Shown piece by piece: positions 19,376-27,603 of a DNA stretch of 64,000 nucleotides. Each line of letters begins with the position of its first letter. The stretch's first letter is position 1. This DNA is from Amycolatopsis cihanbeyliensis (GTDB lineage: Bacteria > Actinomycetota > Actinomycetes > Mycobacteriales > Pseudonocardiaceae), in contig NZ_VFML01000001.1 of assembly GCF_006715045.1 (NCBI RefSeq), positions 3,254,501-3,318,500 on the forward strand. The letters are read 5' to 3'. Both the position numbers and the translations under genes were made by a program. Below the pieces are notes generated by a model that saw only the letters and a list, made by a program, of their open reading frames with translations, ran no database searches and was not told where the DNA came from.

Positions 19376-20488
19376 GCCCTCGGCGTTCCTGCCCTTCTCC
19401 AGGAACGCGAGGTTGTGGTAGAAGTGCGCGCCGGTCAGCGTCCGGTCGAACTCGGTCGGCTCGTGGTGCCCGGCCGGCTCGTACTCCTCGTGGTTCAGGC
19501 CGTCCAGTAGCTGCTTCAGCAGTCCCATCGTGGTGGTCGGCTCGTTCAACCGTTCGGAGCTGCCGCCGTAGGCGGGCCAGTACGAGGTCTGCAGGTCCTC
19601 GATGACGTACAGCCCACCGGACACCAGGTGCGGGAACAGCGTGCGAAGCGCGGTGGTGACGTCCGGGCAGTAGTGGCTGCCGTCGTCGATGATGATGTCA
19701 ACCGGCCCGATGTCGGTCACCAGTGACTCCAGGAAGGCGGGATCGGACTGGTCCCCCCGCACCGTGACGATGCGCTGCTCGGCCAGCGGGGCCTTGTCGA
19801 AGACGTCCACGCCGTAGATGAGCGCTCGCGGGAAGAACCGTTTCCACATCCGCAGCGAGCCACCCCCGGCGGCGGGGTCGTCGTACCCGCCGATACCGAG
19901 TTCCAGGATGGTCAGGGGCCGGTCCCGCAACGGGCGGAAGTGACGCTCGTAGTGCGGCGTGTAATAGTGCAGGCCCCATTTGTCCGAACCGCTGCGCAGG
20001 GAGAGCCCCGCCAGGTCGATCGGCTGGTCCTCCAACCCACTCAGCAGGTGCTGGACCACGGGAACGACATGCATGTTCCCGGCGAGGGCCTGCTGGTCCT
20101 CGAAGTCACGCCAGTGAATCCTTCGATCAGTCCCGTGGCGGGCGCCGGGCGGGCCGAAAACCGCGCGGTTGACCTGGACGAGATCGAGCTCGACCCTGGC
20201 GTGCGGCGCCTCCTCGCCGGCGGGCGCCGGTTCGGTGCGCGTACCGCTCGAGGTCACCGCATGCGCGAAAACCTTGCCCTCGAAGGAAAAGTCGAACGAC
20301 ACGGTGATCGGGCGCTCGGCGAGCTGCGGAATGGTACCCAGTTCCGCCCGGTGCACCAGTTCATCGACCAGGATGGCGGCGACCCGGTCGGGGCCCACCC
20401 GCGTCACGGTCGAGGCGATCTGTTCGGCACTGCCGCCCGCGGCCAGTATCAGCGACCGGAGTTCCTCGGTGTCCCTGCCGGCTTCCAT
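19337..20488 (-). CDS. Sugar O-methyltransferase, MycE/TylE-like
   Basis: 383 residues. It resembles MycE and TylE, the SAM- and metal-dependent 2-hydroxyl methyltransferases of macrolide 6-deoxyallose. The N-terminal 150 residues are the auxiliary domain of that family. The catalytic part starts near LTILELGIGGYDDP, and IIIDDGSHY carries the metal-binding and catalytic residues. The ATG at 20,488 has GGGAGGA upstream. In an efrotomycin-type pathway the substrate would be the 2- (or 4-) hydroxyl of the 6-deoxyhexose; that is inference. It is divergent from the TylF-like gene and overlaps the SDR gene tail to tail. Confidence 0.85.
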   Translation of the reverse strand: MEAGRDTEELRSLILAAGGSAEQIASTVTRVGPDRVAAILVDELVHRAELGTIPQLAERPITVSFDFSFEGKVFAHAVTSSGTRTEPAPAGEEAPHARVELDLVQVNRAVFGPPGARHGTDRRIHWRDFEDQQALAGNMHVVPVVQHLLSGLEDQPIDLAGLSLRSGSDKWGLHYYTPHYERHFRPLRDRPLTILELGIGGYDDPAAGGGSLRMWKRFFPRALIYGVDVFDKAPLAEQRIVTVRGDQSDPAFLESLVTDIGPVDIIIDDGSHYCPDVTTALRTLFPHLVSGGLYVIEDLQTSYWPAYGGSSERLNEPTTTMGLLKQLLDGLNHEEYEPAGHHEPTEFDRTLTGAHFYHNLAFLEKGRNAEGSLPGWIGRERPA

Positions 20489-20841
20489 CAGTCTTGTCCT
20501 CCCGCTGCGACTCGAGGAATTCCCCTTGCTGTGATGACGAAAGCAATCCTGCCGCCAGCACACCGGTGACGGCAACCGAATCATCCGCGTTGTCAGCTTG
20601 CTCTCAGGCGGAACCTCCGAACGGCTATTGACATCGACGTCCCTGCTGTTAGCGTCATAAGCGCTACTGGGGAAAGGGGCGGCCCGTGTGGTTGACCCTC
20701 TCGTAAGTCAACTCTGCTCACCAGCGACGGCGACGTAACCGGGGACCGTCCGAAATGGCGTGTTCTCTGCCGATGGCGAACTGCCAGCGTGCCGGCAAAG
20801 TTGCCGGCACGCCGCACCGATATCCACGATCCGGAGGAAGA
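20489..20841. other. Divergent promoter region between two sugar methyltransferases
   Basis: About 350 bp separating the minus-strand MycE-like gene from the plus-strand TylF-like gene. It includes the promoter candidate at 20,628-20,655. No gene is seen. Confidence 0.6.
20628..20655 (+). promoter_or_regulatory. Predicted promoter for the TylF-like gene
   Basis: TTGACA (20,628-20,633), a 16-bp spacer and TAGCGT (20,650-20,655). A perfect -35 and a Streptomyces-type -10 point to transcription rightward into the methyltransferase-glycosyltransferase pair, with a leader of about 180 nt. Confidence 0.5.
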
Positions 20842-21678
20842 ATGTCGGTGGACCAGGAAAACTCGCGAACGCACGAAGGTGCCGCGTGGGCCGCGAGCCG
20901 GGACGCGTATCTCGACCTGATGAAACGCTGCCTGACCCGGTACGGTGACGGTGAGATCTTTCTCGCCGGTCCGCTCGAGAAGCCGACCTGGGCCACCGAC
21001 GACAGCACGACCATGCAGGACCTCGCGGAGGGCAAGTACGCGCACCAGGACGCCGACACGATGCTCGGCTGGTACCGCCTGGACAACGTGCGGCAGTGCA
21101 TGGAACGCGCGCTGGAAGAGGGAATCCCCGGCGACTTCGTGGAAACCGGGGTCTGGCGCGGCGGCACCTGCATGTTCATGCGGGCCGTGCTGCGGGCATG
21201 GGACGTGCGGGACAGGGCGGTCTGGGTCGCCGACTCCTTCAACGGCTTCCCGCCGCCGGACGTTGAGCAGTATCCGGCCGACGCGCGCTTCGCCAGCCCG
21301 CTGGCACAGCAGTCCCTCGACGCCATGCCGTACTCGCACTCGATCGGTCTCGCCGAGGTGCAGTCCCGCTTCCGCCGCTACGGGTTGCTCGACGATCAGG
21401 TGCGTTTCCTGCCCGGCTACTTCCGCGACACCATCCCGCAGTCGCCGATCGAGCAGGTCGCCGTACTGCGGCTGGACGGCGACTTGTACGAGTCGACCGA
21501 CGTGGTGCTCCGGCACCTGTACGACCGGCTGTCCGTCGGCGGCTACTGCATCATCGACGACTACAGCCTGGACCCCTGCGTGCGAGCCGTCGAGGACTTC
21601 CGGGCCGAGCGCGGCATCACCGACCCCATCGAGAAGATCGACTGGACCGGCGTCTACTGGCGCAAGACCGCGGCCTGA
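20842..21678 (+). CDS. Sugar O-methyltransferase, TylF/MycF-like
   Basis: 278 residues. The TylF family (macrocin 3-O-methyltransferase, MycF) methylates a sugar hydroxyl on the finished glycoside, using SAM and Mg. Diagnostic segments are GDFVETGVWRGGTCMFMRAV (SAM site), VWVADSFNGFPPP, LRLDGDLYESTDVVL and YCIIDDYSLDPC (metal-ligand Asp). The ATG at 20,842 has GGAGGAAG upstream. In efrotomycin one sugar is a 3-O-methyl-6-deoxyallose, which would suit a TylF-type 3-O-methyltransferase; this match is inferred. The next gene starts 9 bp downstream. Confidence 0.88.
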   Translation: MSVDQENSRTHEGAAWAASRDAYLDLMKRCLTRYGDGEIFLAGPLEKPTWATDDSTTMQDLAEGKYAHQDADTMLGWYRLDNVRQCMERALEEGIPGDFVETGVWRGGTCMFMRAVLRAWDVRDRAVWVADSFNGFPPPDVEQYPADARFASPLAQQSLDAMPYSHSIGLAEVQSRFRRYGLLDDQVRFLPGYFRDTIPQSPIEQVAVLRLDGDLYESTDVVLRHLYDRLSVGGYCIIDDYSLDPCVRAVEDFRAERGITDPIEKIDWTGVYWRKTAA

Positions 21679-21687
21679 AGGGTTCGT

Positions 21688-22938
21688 GTGGTGAAGATCG
21701 CACTGGTCCCGTTCGGCTCGCGCGGTGACATCCAGCCGTTCCTGGCGCTCGGTACCGCGCTGCGCCGCCGCGGGCACAAGGTCGACCTGGTCACCAGCGG
21801 GGACTTCCAGAAACTCGCCGACGACGCGGATCTGAATCTGAAGGAGATCCCGACCAGCACCGGGAACTTCTTCGAGATCCCGGAAGTCATCGAGTCCCTC
21901 CGCAAGAGCCCTTCCGCGCTGCGGATGGAACGCAGGCTGCCCGGTACCAGCCCCGAGGCGTACGCGAGCCTGCTCGAACGCATCGACGCGATGTGCGCGG
22001 ACGCCGACTTCACGGTCAACGCGCTGTTCACCAAGGGCATCAGTGTGGCGCGGTCGGACCGGCCGTGGTGCGCCAGCTCGTGGTGGCCGATCACGCCGAC
22101 CGGGGCCTTCCCCGCCTTCGGAGCGCCCGAACTGCCACTCGGACCGCTCTACAACCGGCTCACCCACCTGGTCGCGGGCCAGGTCGAGTGGTGGAAGACC
22201 CGCCGCATGGTGAACGGGTTCCGGGCCAAGCGGGGCCTGCCCACGATCGGCGCGCGGTCCCCGTACCGGGAGCTGGGCCGGGACCTGCCGATGATGTACC
22301 CGTACAGCTCGAGCCTGATCCCCCGGCCCGCCGACTGGCCGGGACACTGCCACGTGACCGGCTACTGGTTCTGGGAACGCAGCTGGCAGCCGCCCGCCGA
22401 GCTCGAGGAGTTCCTGGCGAGCGAGCCGAAACCGCTGGTCGCCACGTTCGGCAGCACCTGGCCGGTGCACCGGGAGGAGCTGACAAGGGCGGCGTTGCGG
22501 GCCGCGGCGGAACGCACCGGCAGGCGGATCGTGGTCGTCGGCGGCCGGCCGGAACCGTTGCGGGACGGAGACTTCCACCTCACCGAGGCCGACTACTCGT
22601 GGCTCTTCCCCCGCGCGTCCGCGGTGATCCACAACTGTGGCTACGGGACCACGGCCGAGGTGCTGAAGGCCGGGGTGCCGCAGGTGGTCATCCCCACCTT
22701 CGCCGACCACCCGTTCTGGGCGAGCAAGGTGCGCAAGCTCGGCGTGGCCGCGAAACCCATCCGGTTCGCCTCGATGCGGGTCGAGGAGGTCGTGGCGGGC
22801 GTCGAGGAAGCGGTCGGCTCGGCGGCGATGGCCGAGCAGGCGGCCCGGATCGGCGAGCGGGTGCGGGCCGAGCGGGGCGTGGAACGAGCCTGCGACATCA
22901 TCGAGGGCTGGTACGAGCGGAACCTGGTGCACGGCTAG
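21688..22938 (+). CDS. GT1-family glycosyltransferase (GSRGDIQPF type)
   Basis: 416 residues, GT-B fold. It opens KIALVPFGSRGDIQPFLALG, the hallmark of the sterol/MGT-like branch. The donor half has ATFGSTWPVHRE and HNCGYGTTAEVLKAGVPQVV with FADHPFWA. The usual HHGGAGTT is altered to HNCGYGTT. It lies directly behind the TylF-like methyltransferase and belongs to a different subfamily from the glycosyltransferase at 22,955-24,172. Two transferases fit a disaccharide-bearing product. Which sugar each adds is unknown; GTs of this branch often transfer rhamnose-like sugars. Confidence 0.85.
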   Translation: MVKIALVPFGSRGDIQPFLALGTALRRRGHKVDLVTSGDFQKLADDADLNLKEIPTSTGNFFEIPEVIESLRKSPSALRMERRLPGTSPEAYASLLERIDAMCADADFTVNALFTKGISVARSDRPWCASSWWPITPTGAFPAFGAPELPLGPLYNRLTHLVAGQVEWWKTRRMVNGFRAKRGLPTIGARSPYRELGRDLPMMYPYSSSLIPRPADWPGHCHVTGYWFWERSWQPPAELEEFLASEPKPLVATFGSTWPVHREELTRAALRAAAERTGRRIVVVGGRPEPLRDGDFHLTEADYSWLFPRASAVIHNCGYGTTAEVLKAGVPQVVIPTFADHPFWASKVRKLGVAAKPIRFASMRVEEVVAGVEEAVGSAAMAEQAARIGERVRAERGVERACDIIEGWYERNLVHG

Positions 22939-22954
22939 CTCCCCTGGCCGGCGC

Positions 22955-24172
22955 TCAGGTCGCCTCGACCAGCGCCCGCAGCCGTGCGGCGGCTTCGGCG
23001 GGTGCCGGTTGAGCGCGGATCTCGGCGGCCAGCGCGGCGGCCGCCTTGCCGGTCGCCGGCCCGCCGAGGATCCCCGCCAGCGCGTCCCGGATCTCCGGCA
23101 CGCCCGCTTCGGCACCGGAAAGCAGTACGGCGGCGCCCTGCTCGGCGAACGGGGTGGCCGCCGTGGTGTGCTCGTGCATCATCGCGAGGACCAGCTGCGG
23201 TACGCCGTAGCAGGCGGCGGTGAACAGGGTCCCGGAACCGCCGTGATGCACGATCGCGTCGCAGCTGGGCAGCAGGGCGTGCAGTGGAACCTGCTCCACC
23301 CGGACGCCTTCCGGCCGCGGGCCGATGCGTTCCGCGTCCGAGCCCCGTGCGGCCACCACGACCTCGTAGTCGCCCTCCAGCCCGGAGATCGCGTCCAGGA
23401 TCGCCGGGACACCGAAGAACTCCTCGCCGAGGGTGGCGGTGGAGGCGAGACCCCAGGTGACGCAGATGCGTGGTCGCTTCCTCGGTTCCAGCAGCCAGCC
23501 AGGGACGAGGCCGGTGCCGTTGTACGGGGTGTACCGGACCGGGAGCGGGTTGGCCATGCCGGGGACCTGCAGGCTCGGCGGGCAGGGGTCCACAGTGCAC
23601 ACCGCGAGATCGTCGCGCGGGGTGGCCCGGTGCCGTTCGAACAGTTCCAGCAGCCGCGGTGGCCACGGCAGCGCCCGCCACGGCACCTCCCGGTGCGGAT
23701 CGTCCTCGTCGAACCCGGAACCGGGGAGGCGGAACTGCCGCGGCGAGTCGACGCCCCACAGGTGCCGCACCGGCACGGTGCCGGTCACCTCGGCGGCAAG
23801 TGGGCCCGCGTAGGCCAGCGGGTCGGAAATGATCAGGTCGGGGCGCCAGCCTTCGGCGAAGGTGACCAGGTCGTCGGCCATCGCCCAGGCGATCTTCGCG
23901 TAGTTGTCCAGCGGCCCGGAGACCAGCGCACCGGCGAGCCCCTCCTCGGGCATGCGTTCCAGCTCGAGCCATTTTTCCTTGCGCGGTGCGGTGATCAGTT
24001 CCGGCTGGGTGTTGACCGTGACGGCCGGGATGCCGGACCGGTCGACGACCTCGGCGATGTCCGCTCCGGTCGCGACCCGCACCTCCGCCCCGGCGAGCCG
24101 CAGCGCCCAGGCGAGGCCCACGGTCGGGAAGTAGTGGGTAGGGAAGGGCAAGGGTACGAAAAGGACACGCAC
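22955..24172 (-). CDS. Macrolide-type glycosyltransferase (EryCIII/DesVII/TylN family)
   Basis: 405 residues. The start VRVLFVPLPFPTHYFPTVGL (GTG at 24,172, with GAGGAAA upstream) and the donor site HHGGSGTLFTAACYGVPQLV are typical of antibiotic deoxysugar transferases. DesVII-type enzymes often need a P450-like helper, but TylN, which transfers 6-deoxyallose, does not. No helper gene is seen here. It could attach the first 6-deoxyhexose to the elfamycin aglycone. It is convergent with the previous gene (16-bp gap) and divergent from the discrete AT gene. Confidence 0.87.
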   Translation of the reverse strand: MRVLFVPLPFPTHYFPTVGLAWALRLAGAEVRVATGADIAEVVDRSGIPAVTVNTQPELITAPRKEKWLELERMPEEGLAGALVSGPLDNYAKIAWAMADDLVTFAEGWRPDLIISDPLAYAGPLAAEVTGTVPVRHLWGVDSPRQFRLPGSGFDEDDPHREVPWRALPWPPRLLELFERHRATPRDDLAVCTVDPCPPSLQVPGMANPLPVRYTPYNGTGLVPGWLLEPRKRPRICVTWGLASTATLGEEFFGVPAILDAISGLEGDYEVVVAARGSDAERIGPRPEGVRVEQVPLHALLPSCDAIVHHGGSGTLFTAACYGVPQLVLAMMHEHTTAATPFAEQGAAVLLSGAEAGVPEIRDALAGILGGPATGKAAAALAAEIRAQPAPAEAAARLRALVEAT

Positions 24173-24435
24173 GGGTATTTCCTCACGGGCGATGATTTCG
24201 GAGATTTCGGGCAGGCACAAGGAGGGTTGTTCGGAACGACCCGGCGACCGCGGGCCGCCAGGCCCGTGGTCACCGCGGCGCGCAGCGCCACCGATGGGGT
24301 GGCGGGGGCGACGGGCGGGAGGTCGTTGGGGGCCAACGCATTGGTGACGCACGCGACGGACCCGCACAACCCGACATTTGACAAGAAACGCGGTTTTTCT
24401 CGGTCACCGGCCGGGTTTTCGGTACAGTGCCGGGT
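24173..24435. other. Divergent intergenic region with repeat copy A
   Basis: About 260 bp between a minus-strand glycosyltransferase and the plus-strand AT gene. It contains copy A of the 51-bp element (24,217-24,267). A TTGACA at 24,378-24,383 has no matching -10 at normal spacing. TACAGT at 24,423-24,428 lies 7 bp before the AT start and could give a near-leaderless mRNA. Confidence 0.5.
24217..24267 (+). repeat. 51-bp cluster element, copy A
   Basis: Differs at one base from copy B (28,916-28,966, opposite strand). It contains AAGGAGG at its left end and the hairpin CGGGCC-GCCA-GGCCCG at its right end. In all three copies the element reads in the direction of the next downstream gene, here the discrete AT. 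Confidence 0.7.
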
Positions 24436-25500
24436 ATGTCTCACGACCATGCCCCGCTGCTCGCGTTCGTCTTCGCCGGCCAGGGCGCCCAGTGGTTCGG
24501 GATGGGCAGGCAACTGCTGCGCACGGAGCCCGCCTTCGACGCGGCGATGCGCGAGTGCGACCAGGCCATGCGGCGGCATGTCGACTTCTCCGTGCTGGAA
24601 CAGCTGATGCTGGACGAACCCGAGTCGCGGCTGCGGGAGATCGACGTGCTGCAACCGACCATGGTGTCGCTGCAGATCGCGCTGGCGGCGCTGTGGCGCG
24701 ACTGGGGCGTGCGACCGGATGCCGTGGTCGGGCACAGCATGGGCGAGATCGCCGCGGCCCACGTCGCGGGCGCGCTGAGCCTGGCGGACGCGGCGACGAT
24801 CGCCTGCCGCCGCAGCGCGCTGCTGCGCCGGATCAGCGGCGAGGGTGCGCTCGCGGTCACCGAGCTGTCCGAGTCGGAGGCCGGGGAGCTGGCCGCGGCC
24901 GGCGGCGGCCGGGTCAGCGTCGCGGGATGCAACAGCCCGAGCTCGACGGTGCTGGCTGGTGACCTGGCCGCGCTGGAGGACATCGTGCGCACGCTCGAGG
25001 AGCGGGACGTGTTCTGCAAGGTCATCCGCAACACGGTGGCCTCGCACAGCCACTATGTGGACAAGCTGCGGGACGACCTGCACGAGGCACTGGCCGGGCT
25101 GCGACCGGGCCGGGCCGAGGTCGCGATGTACTCCACGGCGACCCTGGACCTGCTGTCCGGCCCGGAGCTGACCGCGTCCTACTGGATGCGGAACCTGCGC
25201 AGGCCGGTGCAGTTCGCGCGGGCGGTCGGCGTGCTGGCCGAGCGCGGGCACGGGACCTTCCTGGAGATCAGCCCGCATCCGGTGCTGCTGACCGCGGTCC
25301 GCCAGTGCCTGACCCACGACGGCCGCACCGGGGAGACCCTCGCCTCCGGCCGCAGGGACGGGGAGCGGGAGAGCCTGGCGCAGTCCAGGGCCAGGCTGAT
25401 CGAGCTGGGCCACGCGCGCCCCGCCCCCCGACCCCGGGCGGAACCGCGGCTGACGCCCTACCAGGCGGCGCTGTACGACGCGGTGTTCGCCCGGCGGTGA
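24436..25500 (+). CDS. Discrete trans-acting acyltransferase, KirCII-like
   Basis: 354 residues, one AT domain. It has FVFAGQGAQWFGMG, the nucleophile elbow GHSMGE (Ser101) and the second catalytic His204 in VASH. Malonyl-specific ATs normally carry HAFH and methylmalonyl ones YASH at that site; VASH occurs in ATs taking larger extender units. The kirromycin homologue KirCII loads ethylmalonyl onto one ACP, and elfamycins carry an ethyl branch, so the same role is likely. A GTG at 24,427 is an alternative start. It is the only plus-strand gene of the right part and is followed by a perfect palindrome. Confidence 0.85.
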   Translation: MSHDHAPLLAFVFAGQGAQWFGMGRQLLRTEPAFDAAMRECDQAMRRHVDFSVLEQLMLDEPESRLREIDVLQPTMVSLQIALAALWRDWGVRPDAVVGHSMGEIAAAHVAGALSLADAATIACRRSALLRRISGEGALAVTELSESEAGELAAAGGGRVSVAGCNSPSSTVLAGDLAALEDIVRTLEERDVFCKVIRNTVASHSHYVDKLRDDLHEALAGLRPGRAEVAMYSTATLDLLSGPELTASYWMRNLRRPVQFARAVGVLAERGHGTFLEISPHPVLLTAVRQCLTHDGRTGETLASGRRDGERESLAQSRARLIELGHARPAPRPRAEPRLTPYQAALYDAVFARR

Positions 25501-25520
25501 CCCCGCGGGCCGCGGGGTCA
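25498..25520. terminator. 23-bp perfect palindrome, bidirectional terminator
   Basis: TGACCCCGCGG-G-CCGCGGGGTCA, with 11-bp arms. It includes the stop codon of the AT gene and lies between two convergent genes (ends at 25,500 and 25,539). Such a site can end transcription from both sides. Confidence 0.75.
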
Positions 25521-25538
25521 CCGCGATACGGCAGACGC

Positions 25539-26381
25539 TCATTCGTGCTCGGCCAGCACCCGGTGCGGGTCGCTCGACTCGTGCCAGCCGAGGAACGGCG
25601 GGCAGGTGGTGTAGCCGAGCAGGCGGCGCACCTCCTCCGGGTACTCCCGGACCGTGTCCCTCGGGATGGCGAGGTACTGGTTCTCCTCCTGCCGCAGGTT
25701 GCCCGCCAGTAGTGAGATCGTCAGCCCGGTACGCGGGCTGCCGGTCACGTTGCGGCCACCGCCGTGGTAGGTGCCGCCGACCCAGACGAGTGCCGAGCCC
25801 GCGGCCATCTCGGTGGGTACGGCCTCATCCCGGCGGGGCGGGCGCTCGTCGTCCCAGAGGTGGCTGCCCGGGACCACCATCGTGCCGCCGTTGTCCGCGG
25901 TGAACTCGCTCATCGCCAGCATCACCTGCACGCGCCGGATCGGGGCGGGGTAGCTGATCAGGTGCGAGCTGTCGTCGCGGTGCAGCACCTGCTCCCCCTC
26001 CTCCGGCCAGATCTGGATCAGCTGGGTGGCGCTGACCTGCACGTTGGGGGCGAGGCTTGCCTGCTCCCCGCCGAACCAGACGCGGACCGGACGCTCGATC
26101 AGGCTGCGGGCGGCACCGAGGAACAGTGGCTGGGTCAGCACATCGGCGACCCGGGGGGAACGGGCGAACAGCGAGGAGACTCGCTTGGTCTTGTGCCCGG
26201 AGAACACGTTGTCGCCGTAGTCGCCGTGCTCGAGGCTGGGCCGCAGGTCGGTCCACAGCGCGGCCAGCGTCTCCTCGTCGACGAAGTTCTCCACGATGGC
26301 GCCGCCGTCGCGTTCCAGTGCCGCGCACAGGTCGTCGATCGCGGCATCACCGGCGAGCCGGGCCAGAACTGCCGAAGTCAT
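25539..26381 (-). CDS. Phytanoyl-CoA dioxygenase-type Fe(II)/2-oxoglutarate oxygenase
   Basis: 280 residues. The 2-His-1-Asp iron triad is visible as HRD (in EQVLHRDDSSH) and the distal His in GTYHGGGRN; the Arg in SPRTGLTISL would bind 2-oxoglutarate. GTMVVPGSHLWDDE is a family hallmark. The kirromycin cluster is reported to hold a similar dioxygenase (KirHVI), so a hydroxylation or ring-forming oxidation of the polyketide is likely. The step is not assigned. One base separates it from the upstream P450 gene. Confidence 0.85.
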   Translation of the reverse strand: MTSAVLARLAGDAAIDDLCAALERDGGAIVENFVDEETLAALWTDLRPSLEHGDYGDNVFSGHKTKRVSSLFARSPRVADVLTQPLFLGAARSLIERPVRVWFGGEQASLAPNVQVSATQLIQIWPEEGEQVLHRDDSSHLISYPAPIRRVQVMLAMSEFTADNGGTMVVPGSHLWDDERPPRRDEAVPTEMAAGSALVWVGGTYHGGGRNVTGSPRTGLTISLLAGNLRQEENQYLAIPRDTVREYPEEVRRLLGYTTCPPFLGWHESSDPHRVLAEHE

Positions 26382-26382
26382 C

Positions 26383-27603
26383 TCACTCCTCGCTCTCGGT
26401 GTGGTTTCCCCAGGTGACGGGAAGTTCGTGCACGCCGTAAATGATCGAATCCGTGCGCATGCGCACCTGGTCCGGATCGCCCGCGGGCCGCAGGTCCGGG
26501 AACCGGCGCAGCAGCGCGGTGAGCGCCACGCGCAGCTCGGCACGGGCGAGTTGCTGGCCGACGCACTGGTGTACCCCGTGCCCGAAGGCCACGTGGCTGG
26601 AAGCGGACCTGGTGATGTCCAGAGTGTCCGGATCCTCGAACACCTCGGGGTCACGGTTGGCCGCGGACAGTGAGAGGGACACCGCGTCCCCCGCGGCGAG
26701 CCGGTGCCCGTCCAGCTCGGTGTCCTCCAGCGCGGCCCTGATCGATCCGATGTGCACGATGGTGAGGTAGCGCAGCAGCTCCTCGACCGCGCCGGGGACC
26801 AGCTCCGGATCGGCCACCAGCGCGGCCAGTTGCTCGGGATGCCGGAAGAGCGCGTGCACGCTGAGCGCGAGCTGGTTATTGCTGGTGTCGTGCCCGGCCA
26901 CGAGCAGCAGGCTGCCGATGGTGATCAGCTCCTGGTCGGTGAGGTCGCCCTCGGTCACCAGCTGGCTGATCAGGTCCTCGGCCGGGTCCGCACGCTTCGC
27001 GGCGACCAGTTCCAGCAGGAACTCGCGGATGCCCTGCCAGCCCGCGATGGCGTCCTCCGCGCTGGAGTGCACCCCGAACAGTGCCTTGGTGGCGGCGAGG
27101 AAGCGGTCCTGGTCCCGCGCGGGAACACCGAGCAGTTCGGAGATCACCAGCGCGGAAACCGGCTCGGCGAAGGCCTGTACCAGGTCCACCGGGCCGCCCA
27201 CCCGCTCCATGGCGTCCAGGTGCTCGGCGACGATCTGCTCGATCCGCGGTTCGAGCTGGCGCATCCGGCGCATGGTGAACCAGCCGGCGATCAGCTTGCG
27301 GTACCTGGTGTGCTCCGGCGGGTCCATCGCGGTGAACATGCCGGGGGAAACCTCGGTGGGCTGGGCGGCCATCGCCAGCGGGATCGGCGCGCGCAGCAGG
27401 TCGGCCCGGGAGCCGAACTCCCGGCCGCCGAGTACCGCCTTGACCCCGGCGTGGCTGGTGACCAGCCAGCCGAGGTGACCGTCCGGAAAGGCCATCCGGC
27501 TGATCGGCTCCTCGGCGCGGAGCTTGCCCAGCTCCTCGGGCGGGTCGAGCGGGCAGCGCCGGGCGGTGGGCAGCCCGTCCTGGCTCGGAACGGTCTCGGT
27601 CAT
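26383..27603 (-). CDS. Cytochrome P450 (first of two)
   Basis: 406 residues, bacterial CYP105/107-type. The I-helix oxygen motif is AGHDTSNN, the K-helix ExxR is EELLR, and the heme loop is FGHGVHQCVGQQLAR (Cys at about 347). It overlaps the next P450 gene by 4 nt (ATGA), so both are coupled. It is probably equivalent to one of the two P450s of the kirromycin cluster (KirOI/KirOII), which hydroxylate the backbone or pyridone. Which is which cannot be told from sequence alone. Confidence 0.9.
   Translation of the reverse strand: MTETVPSQDGLPTARRCPLDPPEELGKLRAEEPISRMAFPDGHLGWLVTSHAGVKAVLGGREFGSRADLLRAPIPLAMAAQPTEVSPGMFTAMDPPEHTRYRKLIAGWFTMRRMRQLEPRIEQIVAEHLDAMERVGGPVDLVQAFAEPVSALVISELLGVPARDQDRFLAATKALFGVHSSAEDAIAGWQGIREFLLELVAAKRADPAEDLISQLVTEGDLTDQELITIGSLLLVAGHDTSNNQLALSVHALFRHPEQLAALVADPELVPGAVEELLRYLTIVHIGSIRAALEDTELDGHRLAAGDAVSLSLSAANRDPEVFEDPDTLDITRSASSHVAFGHGVHQCVGQQLARAELRVALTALLRRFPDLRPAGDPDQVRMRTDSIIYGVHELPVTWGNHTESEE

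Noticed and set aside
24378..24383. TTGACA upstream of the discrete AT gene as a promoter
   Set aside because: No acceptable -10 hexamer at 16-18 bp; the only -10-like TACAGT is 39 bp downstream.
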